A stretch of 64,000 nucleotides of DNA from Pascua guehoae. Its lineage: Eukaryota > Basidiomycota > Tremellomycetes > Trichosporonales > Trichosporonaceae. The notes beneath the pieces were generated by a model, which ran no database searches, had not been told where the DNA came from, and worked only from the letters and a program-made list of their open reading frames with translations. Shown here one piece after another: positions 54,001 through 64,000 of the stretch. The position numbers and the translations under genes were made by a program. The stretch lies in the NCBI GenBank assembly GCA_001600415.1, contig BCJX01000014.1, forward strand, positions 767,914-831,913, written 5' to 3'. The first letter of the stretch is position 1. Every line of letters starts with the position of its first letter.

Positions 54001-56454
54001 TGTCTGTACCCCTAGACCTCACACAGAAATTGCGTGGAAGAGGGAAAGCATCTCGCCAAGTCCAAGAGGATGGTCTGGAGGGTACCGCGAGGAAGACTTC
54101 ATCGGGGAAGACGGCTTTGTGGGGGGAGCGACCCCTCATCGTCTACGCCATCGCTTGGGACGTCGGTCAAAGAGCGACCCGACTTCAAGCCACATCCCAC
54201 GCGTCCAGCATTCCTCGAGGGGCATGGGAAGGATGTTGGAAAAGGCAAGAGTCTGCAGTCGGAGGGAGACTGTGGCGGGAAGGAGATGACTGTGGGCCTT
54301 TGTCCGCCGCTTGGACTGATCCAAGAGGCGTGGCCACTAACCTCGGTGTTGAGGGTAGAGCACAGCGAGCACGAGCACATGAGAGCGACCCGGGTTTTTG
54401 TCGGGTAACTGGGCGTACCTTTGACGTGCGTGTCCAGACGGGTCGGTCTGGTGTTTCCCCATCCCCCCCTCCATTCTCATGCGGTGACTAACCTTCGTGG
54501 CTACCTTCCGTCTGTACTCACGCAGCCTCGTTCCTTGGTTCCCTCGGGTGGCGGAAATGCCGCGGCTGTCGCTGCAGACTGCAAGAGAGCCGCGGCTGCA
54601 GGAGCGACGGGCGATGGGCGATTCCCGCCGCGCAGGCAGGCGGTATGCGATTGCCACCTGCCTGTGTCGTGTCGTTTGCGTCATTGCAGCTCCACCCACT
54701 CTCCACCGAGTCGGAGAAAAGAAACGCTGATGGGTGCCACACACACGAGCGTGTCCCATGTGGTCCTCGGCGCACAGCATGACGACACGCTGATCGACGT
54801 TGACGGGCCGGTCATCGTACTGGCGATAGGCGGTGGGAGGGGGATGTGGAGCAGGTCCGGGGCGAGTGGAGCCGAGTTGGAGCCCGAGCGGCGCGGGGGG
54901 CGGGGCGGTGCTGGAGGGGGGCAAGTGGAGTCGGGGGGAGACGGGGGGACGAGGTGTGAGGGAGCTCGAGTGAGAGGTGGATGGGGCAAACCAGATACGG
55001 CGGGGTTGGGGATGGGATCGTGCGAGAATGCAAACAGTCGGGTGCTCAGGCACACCTCGTTGTCCCCACCCAACGCCTGGCCGTCCGTATCGAGTACAGT
55101 CGCGCAGTCAGTGCTAACCGTAACGGGATGACGCAGAGGGGGCGAAAAAGAAAGTCGTGGAAGAAATCCGCCGAGCGAGGTGAGCCGATGGCGGGCAGGT
55201 ACCATACACCGTCGATGGCTGCCAATTTCGCCCTCACTGCCCCGCGGACATTGTTGCCTTGTCGATAGGACCATCCTTTAAACTACTGTTTGAATGGTGC
55301 TCTTTCTGGCCATGGGAGGATACTTCCTAGGAGGTACTCGCGGGGGACAGTAGCGTGGAAGAAGCAATCGTGCGACAAACACTAGAGACTGCTGAAACTG
55401 GCCATACCGGATGCAGGTTAGGTACAGTATGCCACAGGAGCACACATCAGCGTCGTTGGTGTCGCGGTAAAGCACACAACTGTGGCGTGCATTCGCGTCC
55501 TTGCCATCTCGGCATCGCCGAGGGCACGAGATGATGTGACCGTGTGACACGGACAACCTTGTTGTTGACGGGGAATTTTTTTTGTTATGGTGGCAGGATG
55601 GCATGTTCCAGCAATTGCTCTGATGATCGTCGCCACGGAGCGAGTCGGTGAGGTGCAGAGGCTTGAGGGTTGCTGGCACGTTGATTGGGTTACGATAGGC
55701 AATCGCACGTCGTGAAGCATGCGGTAAGGACCGTACCTGTGGCCGTGGCCGTTTGTGGTACCTTTATGGCCCGTGGATCTGGGACTGACTATAGATCTTG
55801 GGTGGGCCAACTCGACCTCGGGCACCGATTAGGAGGACCATGTGGGGACCCCGAGCCGCGTCGTATATACCCCACACGATTACACGACTGGTTCCAGTCA
55901 AAAACAGTCAAAAAAATATGTCACGCGCGTCATCATGTTTTTCACCGACCCACAGAACACACTCGTCGTTTTTCGTCACAGGGATGGAATGTGGAATCAC
56001 CGAGGGCCCCGAGGGCCAGACCGAGGTGCGACCGAGCCCGACGTTGCCAGGGGCCACCGATAACAAACCCGTGGTTTCTTGTCTGCGTGCGGGTTATTCG
56101 CTTCCCATGCAGTGAGTGCTGGTGGCCAGTCCATCATCTGGAACGTCCTACGTCATAGCCAGCATATCGACTCTGTTGACGACGTAACGCTGTTGACTTG
56201 GTCTAGCATGTCCAGGTGTCAAGACAGCTCACAGTGGCTTGCTCGTAACCCTGGACGTACCAGTCTATTCCATCGGGTTACACATTCAGGTTGCTCCACA
56301 GCGGGGCCACAGTGGGGCATTGGCCCGCAGCGCGCTTGGCCGGTCGCATACAGTAAGTGCATCTCGACCAATGCTAAAGACATGAAATGAGGCTCTATCA
56401 CGGGTCGCGGGTATCGTGGGCGGCATCAGACATAGGGAGATGATGGGTGACGGT
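54001..56454. other. Intergenic, no convincing gene
   Basis: Both strands have open frames of up to about 240 codons at 54337-55274, but they overlap each other and are driven by G/C-rich low-complexity sequence (54890-54960). No domain, splice pattern or RNA was recognised. A diverged gene on the minus strand at 54.4-55.3 kb cannot be excluded. Confidence 0.4.
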
Positions 56455-58248
56455 TTATTCTGTGGAATGTTAGCACTGGTTTCAGATTCACATGCAACTG
56501 CCTCCCCCCAGCCGCAGCTGTTGCAGATGCAGTGAAATACTCACGCTGAGCGCACTGGACGCCCGGACGGTCATCATCGTCCTCGTCCATGTCGTCGCCG
56601 TTGGACGCGGCGGTGCGACGCTGGCGGTCGTTGGGCTCCTCCAGGGTGACTTCGTCAAGGTGAACCTTGCTGTCGAGCTTGGGGAGAGCCGGGCGCTTGG
56701 GGAGCGCCTTCTCCAGGAGGGGGAAGGAAGAGGGTTCGAGAGTGGTGGGGAACACGACGTTGAGACGGACAAAGAGGTCGCCCATCTCGTGGTGGCGGAA
56801 CGAGGGCATACCCTGGCCCGAGATGCACTTGAGCATGCCGGGCTTGATAATCTCGCCGGGGACAATGGTGACGTGGAGCGCGTGGTCGTCGAGGTGGGGG
56901 ATGACAAACTCGCCGCCGGCAAGGGCAGTGAGGAGGTCAATGTCAGCCTCGGCGAACAGGTCGTCGCCCTTGCGCTGGAAACGCTCGTGGGGCTTCTCCT
57001 CGAGGACAATCACAACGTCGCCTGGAATGACACCGGGGGCCTGGTCCGACTCGCCAGTAAACTTGATCTGCTGGCCAGACTTCATGCCCTTGTCGATGTG
57101 GACCTCGAGCACCTTGCGCTCCGACACGACCTTCTTGCCGTGGCACTGCTTGCAACGGTCCTTGGGGTCCATAATCTCGCCGGTGCCCTCGCATTCGTTG
57201 CAGGGCTGCTGGATCTGCTGCATCATGGGGCCGAGTTGGCGGAACATGACCTTGACACCCTGGCCACGGCACGACGTGCAGGTCTTGACAGCGCCCTTCT
57301 TGCCACCGCGGCCGTCACACGAGCTGCAGAGGACCGACTTGGACAGCGCAAGCTTCTGCACCTTGCCCTTGTAGAGGTCCTCGAGCGAGACGCCGATGCG
57401 GTGCACGAGGTCCTTGCCACGGCGTGGCCCAGAGGGACCGCGGCCACCTGCGAATAGTCAGAATCCCAGTCACCCTTGTGCCACGCGCCACGCTTCACTC
57501 ACCACCACCGAAGAAGCCGCCGCCACCGCCGAAGAGCTGAGAGAACAGGTCCTGGGGGTCCATGCCGCCGCCCATACCACCGCCGCCCTCAAGACCCTCC
57601 TTGCCGGCCTGGTCGTAGATCGCGCGCTTGTTTCCGTCCGAGAGAACCTCGTAGCTGTGGCGAGTGAGCTCACTGTATCCACTCCTCTTGGGGACTCCAC
57701 TTACGCGTGCGTCAGCTCCTTGAAGAGCTCCGGGTCACCGCCCTTGTCCGGGTGGTGCTTGAGCGCCCTGTCATTGTAAGCTCGGGCCCCAGCATGCAAA
57801 GTCTAACTCGCCGACGCTGCTTACTTTTTCCGGTACGCCTTCTTGATCTCGTCATCGCCAGCAGAGGACGAAACACCCAGAAGGTCGCTGTGTGATGGAA
57901 TAGCGGTGCACGGTGGGGCGTGGAGGGAAGGCGATGACAATGAAACGTATGGGTACGTGGAGAAGGAGAAGAAGTTGCGTCAGCTCAAAGACTCTGGTAC
58001 CAACGCGCTTGATACTCACTAGTACTCGCTGTAGGGTTGCGGAGAACGGTAACGGAGCGGGTACAGCGCGTAGCGAGTGTGTCGTTGGGGGGCGTGGGGA
58101 GCAGAGAAGAAAGAGGCAGTGTCAGCATCGGGCAATGTGCAGTGTTGGCCACCCAGTTGGAGCTCTGGACGCGCTGTGCGAGCAACGTCGCGGGGTCGAG
58201 CAGCATGCGGTGGTGCGCTGGTGCCTGTTACTTACGTCTCCAGAACCA
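56455..58248 (-). CDS. YDJ1: HSP40 co-chaperone, YDJ1/DNAJA type, farnesylated (7 exons, 402 aa)
   Basis: Type I J-protein that binds unfolded clients and stimulates HSP70 ATPase in the cytosol and at ER and mitochondrial surfaces. Exons from 5': 58248-58235, 58028-58020, 57887-57825, 57767-57705, 57654-57503, 57447-56545, 56459-56455; phases close to 402 residues (yeast Ydj1 409). J domain starts MVLETEYYDLLGV and contains the HPD motif in [10 protein letters not shown] Gly/Phe-rich linker follows (about 75-110). The zinc domain has four CxxCxGxG-type repeats ([32 protein letters not shown]), then the two client-binding barrels. The C-terminus is VQCAQQ, a CaaX box for farnesylation; the last Q and stop come from a 5-nt final exon. 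Reading through that intron would destroy the CaaX end. It is divergent from the PP4R2 gene, with a poly-T tract between. Confidence 0.95.
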
Positions 58249-58588
58249 TGGTGATGAAGAGTTTTGAGGTGTGGTGGTGACAATGGAGAGTGGTGATGAG
58301 ATAGAGGAGAGAGCGAGTTTAGAGATTGATTTGATTGTGATTTCAGTCGTTCCGTCTGTCTGTCGGTCGGCGAGGCAGGCAGGCAGTCCTCTGCACTGGG
58401 CAGCGGCAACGAAAGGGGGCGTCGCAGGCGGGTGTCAAAATCACGTCGACTCCAGGGAAAATCGAGCAAAAGGCGCTAGGCGCGAGAGGTAAAGGCAGTG
58501 GCGCGCAGTGAGCCGGCGGACGAGGGCGACTGCGGTGCAGTGGGTGGTGGGTGGCAGTCCCCGGCCGGCGAGGCGATACAATGGCCCG

Positions 58589-58653
<65 letters not shown>

Positions 58654-59395
58654 TCCCGCAAAATCCTACTAGACCCCTGGCGTCCCAAAAGCAAACAGGC
58701 AATACAACAGTAGTATAATGCACGCCCAAATGCTAATACATCTAGAGTGTGCAGTATGAACGTGGGCTGCCGAGACCGATCTACGACGCGCTCGCGCACA
58801 GTGGAGAACTGCCTAGAAAGCTGTATTGCATCGCTTATTCATCTGACCGACGGCGAGCTATTCTGCGTGCACCACTGTCCCGTCGTCATCACCTGCGACT
58901 GCGTGTTCGCTGTGCAAACTACTACTAGAGTAGTACCAGGCCGCTTGGCAGACGCGAGGGTGAGGGTGGACAAGATCCATGGATGCCCGCGTCGGGGTGG
59001 GGCATGATACCCACGGGGGCCGAGTGCGGGTTGCCACCAACTTCTGGCACATTCGACGCCACCCACCCCACTTCCACGTGAATTTACATCCACCCCCCTT
59101 TGCACCCTGTATCCCTGTGCAGCCGAACAGGAAAAAAAATCCTTGCCGAAAGTCCTGAAATTTAATTTATCCAGACCACCCACATAAATACCCGGCCTCT
59201 TCATTACGTAAAATGGAGGCAGGCAGGGAGCTGTCGGCAACAACAAAGACCAAGGGAGGAAGGAGCCCGACTGGAACGGCATTCACGACGGATCAATGGC
59301 GCTCTGCTACCTCGTCTGACCTTTGACAAGCGCACTTCTACCTTCCTCGCCGACATATAGCAAACGCCTCGGCGAACTCATCGCCGACATCAACA
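58249..59395. promoter_or_regulatory. Divergent promoter region between YDJ1 and PP4R2 genes
   Basis: About 1.15 kb. Contains the 57-nt poly-T run and, at about 59182-59190, ACATAAATAC, a TATA-like box some 210 bp before the PP4R2 ATG. No heat-shock element of regular nGAAn repeats was found by eye. Confidence 0.45.
58593..58649. repeat. Poly-T tract, 57 nt
   Basis: Uninterrupted T run on the plus strand (poly-A on the minus strand). The length is unreliable in an assembly. It could be the tail of a retroposed insertion on the minus strand, but no target duplication or source gene was identified. Confidence 0.9.
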
Positions 59396-61197
59396 ATGGC
59401 CGCCGCTACTGCTAGGACTGCCAGTCCTCCCAACAGGGGTGAGCTCTGCGCAGCTCCTTTGGCGTCGAACTGACCACCAGAAACCTTTGACCCGCTGCTC
59501 GAAAAGGTCGCAGAGACGGCGACGTTCGAGTGAGCATTGTGTGCTCGGAACTGAAATGCCCTGATGTGTTCCGTGTTGACGCATCTAGCTGTGACTGGCC
59601 AACGCTGCGGCACCACTTTTACCTCGCGTTGCTGGCTGCGCTCCCGCTGTTTCTCGAACTGGGCCCACCAGCCCGCCACCAAGCCATCCGCCTAACGTCT
59701 GGCCCACCTGTTGCGGCAGCTGGCCCGCGGTCTCCGTCGTCACGTCCAACACCTACTGGGGAGTCACTACTGTTGTCCCCCGGACGCGCGCGTGAGGGTT
59801 GGGATGGAGAGCACCACGCGGATGAGCATGACGACATGTCATATGTGCCTTCCACACCGGGAGGGCTTGTCATCTCGCCGTTCCCGCCTCTGACTCCGAA
59901 CCGGCGCCGGAGGAGCAGTGGTGCGTCTGACGGGGCGCGTCCGAACGGCGCGTCGGGCCCGGCACGGAGCGGGAACCCGTACGACGAAGAGTGGGACGAC
60001 GAGGTGATTATCGGTGGCCGCAAGCTGCGGGACTGGATGGATGAGGAAGTCGGCCGACGCGAGATTGACAAGGTCGCCAAGCGCCTGGAAGAGCTCTCCT
60101 TTGCGCCGTTTACAGTGCAGCGTCTCGCCGAGCTCCTTGTCGCGCCTACGCGCCTGCACAGGTCGTTGGGCAAGTTTCTCCGCGCGGTCGATAAGATGCT
60201 CAACGTCACCACACCATACGCGCCACCGTCGTACACGTACGTCGCGCCCGTGGGGCTGCCACTCGACGACGTGCCCATGGACTCTGACTCGCCAATTGAG
60301 GCGTCTATGCCCGTTACGATGCCCCGTGATCGCGAAGACTCGACTATGCCTCCCGGCGCGTCCACGCCTATGTTCTCTCCCATCCCGTTCCTCCCGGGCC
60401 CTGACGTCGACGCCATTGGCGAACACGTCCTCGAGTCGGGCCACTCCAACATGGACGACGCCCTCATGTCGCCCCTCATGCTGAGCGATAGCCCGGGTGT
60501 CTTTGCCGCCCAGCAGGACAGTGCCGACGGCGAGCGCACACCCGAGCCAGAGGAGGATGTCGTGGGCCCCCCCGCACCCTCTCCGAGCCAAAGCGGTCCC
60601 AGTGGCAGTGGGAACGGAGACGCAAGCAGCAGCAGTGACAGCCGTGACGCACCCCGCTCCGACCCAGCCACCGTCACCACATCCGTTGCAGCAGCGACCG
60701 AAGCCGCCGCCGTCGCCAACGACACGGAATCCGATTCCGAGCGCGCAAACCAGCCCTACCTTGGGCGCGTCGACGAACTCGATTCTGGCCCCATCACCAC
60801 AAACGGACACGGCGGCGAGGACGAGACGGCCGGTGTCGGTGAAGCAGGACAGATGACGCCGCACGGAATGAGCGACCGCCCCGTCGCACTCAGCAGCACA
60901 ACGGTCATCACTTCCCCCGAACGCAGTATTGCGCCGCTGCCACGTCGGGGCAGCGACGCGAGCATGACGAGTGCGGCGGGTATTACCGCGGAGTCTGGAG
61001 GCCCAGGGGCCGCAGACGAGTCGATGGACACAGAGGGAGGAGATGCAGAGGCGGCCACTACAGGGACGGCTGAGGGTGAGGGTGCGGGTACATCCGGGAG
61101 TGCGGGCGAGGGGACAGCAGAGGGCTCCGCGGGTGCGGGTGAGAGCTCGGCAGCGAGTGCGGCGGGCGCGACGGCGGGCGAAACCACAGAGTCATAA
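59396..61197 (+). CDS. Serine/threonine phosphatase 4 regulatory subunit 2 (3 exons, 566 aa)
   Basis: PPP4R2/Psy4-type regulatory subunit of the PP4 complex, which dephosphorylates gamma-H2AX and other checkpoint substrates. Exons: 59396-59438, 59481-59529, 59589-61197. N-terminal block TFDPLLEKVAETATFD-CDWPTLRHHFYLAL corresponds to the first helix pair of the family. The diagnostic block is FAPFTVQRLAELLVAPTR followed by KFLRAVDKMLNVTTPY (around residues 200-235), matching the IPFTIQRLCELL...KFLRGVEKNV pattern. Between them lies a Pro/Ser/Arg-rich insertion with an acidic, WDD-containing end. The C-terminal half (after about 260) is long, acidic and low complexity, with runs of Ala, Gly, Glu and Thr, as in other PP4R2 proteins. 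With MCM5 and RAD1 this is a third DNA-replication/damage gene, but their spacing argues against co-regulation. Confidence 0.82.
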
Positions 61198-61540
61198 TGT
61201 AGCACATGAATGTGACCACGTTGTCGATTGTCATCATCGCCATATCGTGTAGGGGGTGCGTGTGCGTGTGTGTGCGCATGCGACGCGCGTCGAGTACGCG
61301 TCTTCTGTTGAACGCTGCGCAAGTGCTCCAAGTTAGTGAACGCGCGTCTCGTACTGGACGCTGCGCAAGCGCTCCAGGTTGCGCCTCCAGGGAGCGTACG
61401 ATGACACATTTGCTCCATTGTCAGCAGTGGGGCTCATCACAACCCGTGTGTATTCTGCACGCCTTGCATCTGCTCCATAACACTTGTACACCACTGTCCT
61501 TTCTGCACCTGCACCTGCACGTTGCAACTGCACTGCACGT
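61198..61540. other. Convergent spacer between PP4R2 and the M13 peptidase
   Basis: About 340 bp with two diverged copies of a block GAACGCTGCGCAAGTGCTCCA (61310-61335) and GGACGCTGCGCAAGCGCTCCA (61356-61380). No gene. Confidence 0.5.
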
Positions 61541-64000
61541 CTACCACAGCCTGCACTGGTCCTTCTTCGGGGGGTTCATCTGCGGTGTGAGTCAGCACTG
61601 CTTCGCACCCTTGGCGCCGGTTCGACCCACCTTTGTGCCGCTCTTGCACCCAAACGCCTTGTGGAACGCTTCCGAGTTGCGGAGCGTGCCGGTCGCGCGC
61701 CAGAAGGGCGGCGAGTGCGGGTCGGTACGGACACGCGCGACGGCGGTCGCGGGGCGGGTGAGCTGGGCCCACACGCGCGCAAAGGCGAGGAAGAAGAGCT
61801 GGTCGGGCGTAAAGTCGAGACCGGGGAGGGCGGCCGTGGAGGGCTTTTCGAGCTGCTTCCACGCGGCGTAGGCTTGGGCGAGGCCAGAGTCGGCAATGTT
61901 TTCGCCGTTTGTGAGCTGTGTGTTAGACCGGGTGGTGTGTGCGAGGTGGGGGCAAAGGCAATCGTCGCGCGACAAATATCACACCAGGTGTGGTAGCCTT
62001 GCCTTGCCCACAATGACTAGAGCTCCTGCGTCACTCACGTTGCCGTTCACATAGTGCTTGTTGCCCTCGGCGTCGAGGACGTAGTACTGGGAGTATTGGT
62101 TCACGACACACTCTGCGCGCTTGTCAAAGGCGGCGACAGTCTTGTTGGTCCACCAGTCACGGAGACGTCCTGGGCGTCAGAGCCACTCTCCCTTCACCAC
62201 TCACCATGGTCATCATACTGGGCGCCATTGTTATCAAACGCGTGCGTGAGCTCGTGCGCGGCGACGGCGCCAAACGCGCCATAGTTGAGGTGGCTGGGCC
62301 AGCTGAGCGAGTAAAAGGGCGGCTGGAGGATGCCAGCGGGGAAGACAATCTCGCCGTCGGGAGGCGAGTAGTATGCGTTGACGGTCTGGGGGTACATTTC
62401 CCATCCGTTGCGGTTCCGCTGGCGGCCGAGGGTGAGCCAGGGGCGTGCATTGTCCGCGAGCTCGGCGCTGAGGACGTTGCCAAAGAAGTTGTCGCTGGAA
62501 ATCTTGACGCGCGAGTACCATGCCTGGATGGAGCGCGGATCGGTCGTGTTGGGGTACAGGGGGTAGCCGACCTTGGGGATGATGGCCTTTGCCTTTTTCT
62601 GGGCAGCAGCGGCCGACTCGGCGTCCATCCACTCAATGTGCGGGAGCTTGTCGTTGAAGGCCGTGACGATCGAGTTGATAATGTTCTCGCCGTCGGCCTT
62701 TGCCTCGGGGGAGAATGCCTCGCGCACAAATTCGCGACCGGCGATAAAGCCCACCAGGTTGTCGACCCACGCGAGGCACACGTCGTGCCGGTTCTCCTCG
62801 GTGCCCTTCTTGATGCCCTGGAGGAACTCTTCGAGGCGGCGCTTCTCCATGCGCACACCGACGTTGGGTCCCAGCGCAGTCGCGTAGCTAAGCGAAAGGC
62901 GCGTCACAAAGTAGGCCGCGAGGACGTGGTCGGGCACGTCGGCAACGAGCTGGGAGATGGACGCGAGATACGGCGGGTACGACACCGTAATGTTGGCAGG
63001 GAAGACACGCGGCGCAAACGCCGACAGGTACGTCGGGAGATCCACAAACGACAGCGCAGCATCGACGTCCTTGGTCGCGTACGGGTTGTACGCATACTTG
63101 GGGTTGAAAATGTACTCGGGGTCGGCACCGGTCTTCATAACCTTGGTCTCAAACTGCACAACCTGGTCGGCAAGACGCGCCATGCGGTCCTTGAGCGGCT
63201 GCTCGGGCTTGCTGTCGTCGTCGCCAGAGTCGTCTCCGGGCCACGGCCACGGCCACCCTTCAGTCTCCTCGAGGACTTGTTCGATCTCTTCAATGACTGA
63301 GCGCTTGTCATTCACAGACTTCTCAGACTCGTTGGCAACGTGGGTCAGGATGCCCTCAACAACCGACTGGTACAGGTCGAGCGCCGGCTTTTCGTCGTAG
63401 TACTCCTTGGCAGGCAGGCCGCCATCACTCTGGTAGAACCACAGAGACTGGATCTGCGAGTCTTCGCCTCCGGCGTCACCCTCAATCGCAAATTCAAACA
63501 GAGCAGGGACGCCACGCGCGTGCAGGAATGCGAGCGTGCGTGTGATCCTCTGGCGGCGCTCCTTGGGGACCTTGGGAGCCTTGGGAGCCTTGTTGAGCGT
63601 GACCTGGGGTTCGGCGCGCTTGACGGGGGGCACGGCGACGTCAAGGTCGACACCACGCAGCTTGGCCTCGCGGTACGCCGCAGCCTCGACAGCCTTGGCG
63701 CGGAGCGACTCGGGCAAGACGTAGTCGTCGGTGTACGTTCCACGCCAGGCCTCAGCCTCGGCAACAAGTTCAGCGGCGTCGGGCAGGGGGTTGAGGTCAA
63801 ACGTGCCAAACAGGTCGGTCACGGTGTCGACAAGCGGGAGGAACGGCTTGTGGCCCTGCTCGTCGAGCCGGTCGACATCCATGCACGAGTCATACACATC
63901 CTTGAGCTTGCGAAGGTTGCTCTCCTCGGCGCCCTTGCTGCCGTCTGTGTCGGCGGGGATCGAGTCGAGGACGCGCCCAATGATCTTCTTGTTGTTGTCG
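61541..64000 (-). CDS. M13 (neprilysin/ECE-like) zinc metallopeptidase, N-terminus outside window
   Basis: Exons seen: 64000-62205 (continues past the window), 62169-62039, 61915-61631, 61579-61541. About 749 residues are visible. The long N-terminal domain runs across most of the first exon. The catalytic HExxH is HELTH in AAHELTHAFDNNGAQYDDHG near 62240-62260; the third zinc ligand is the Glu of GENIADSG in the third exon. The C-terminus is NPPKKDQCRLW in place of the usual NPPKKCEVW, with the terminal Trp kept. M13 enzymes cleave peptides outside the cell or at the cell surface; fungal members are usually type II membrane proteins. The membrane anchor, if present, must lie beyond base 64000. 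An insertion rich in acidic residues (WPWPWPGDDSGDDDSKPEQ) sits in the N-terminal half. The last intron hides a 39-nt exon for the C-terminal tail. Confidence 0.9.

Noticed and set aside
54337..55274. Open frames up to about 240 codons on both strands.
   Set aside because: Mutually overlapping, proline/glycine-rich, no splice logic or domain. Kept only as a possibility in the region note.
58593..58649. Treating the lysine-rich minus-strand frames over the poly-T run as a protein.
   Set aside because: The polylysine is an artefact of a homopolymer.

Overview
The window is nuclear DNA of a fungus. Genes are GC-rich and cut by many short introns (mostly 34-150 nt) with GT..AG ends and a CTGAC/CTAAC-like branch site just before the acceptor. 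Several genes have tiny exons. Gene content and architecture suggest a basidiomycete yeast, most likely Tremellomycetes (Trichosporonales or Cryptococcus relatives). That placement is inference from gene style, not from a database match. One 16-base N gap (23581-23596) and homopolymer tracts (21 G at 258-278, 57 T at 58593-58649) mark it as a draft assembly.

Layout. 1-3794: no convincing gene, two weak coding relics. 3795-6430 (+): MCM5, a subunit of the replicative helicase. 6894-11775 (-): large DEAH-box RNA helicase of the DHX57/YLR419W type. 12152-14744 (-): Zn2Cys6 transcription factor with a pentapeptide repeat. 14745-19766: gene-poor. 19767-22333 (+): mitochondrial m-AAA protease (AFG3/YTA10). 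23273-24992 (+): medium-chain dehydrogenase/quinone reductase of the RTN4IP1 type. 25140-25621 (-): 93-residue single-pass membrane protein. 26028-27342 (+): RAD1 of the 9-1-1 checkpoint clamp. 27804-28960 (-): translation initiation factor eIF1. 28961-37071: an 8 kb gene-poor tract with decayed repeats. 37072-37701 (+): secreted double-psi beta-barrel protein. 37702-41874: gene-poor, with a tandem array of about 250-290 bp units. 41875-43347 (-) and 43800-45302 (+): a divergent pair, an unknown protein with an internal duplication and a double-RING protein. 46637-49257 (+): an unrecognised 851-residue protein. Relics of paralogues, segmental duplications and an intron-bearing tRNA-Met (initiator-like) follow in 49.3-54.0 kb. 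56455-58248 (-): YDJ1-type HSP40 with a CAAX end. 59396-61197 (+): PP4 regulatory subunit 2. 61541-64000 (-): M13 (neprilysin/ECE) metallopeptidase, cut by the window edge.

Most recognisable genes are housekeeping genes: replication and checkpoint (MCM5, RAD1, PP4R2), protein quality control (AFG3, YDJ1) and translation (eIF1, DEAH helicase, tRNA-Met). They are not a functional cluster. The accessory part is 29-55 kb, where gene-free tracts carry tandem and inverted repeats and where a small, apparently lineage-specific gene family has one intact member and at least two decayed copies. No virus, toxin, CRISPR array or complete transposon was found. All exon boundaries were worked out by eye from frame continuity, splice consensus and family conservation.
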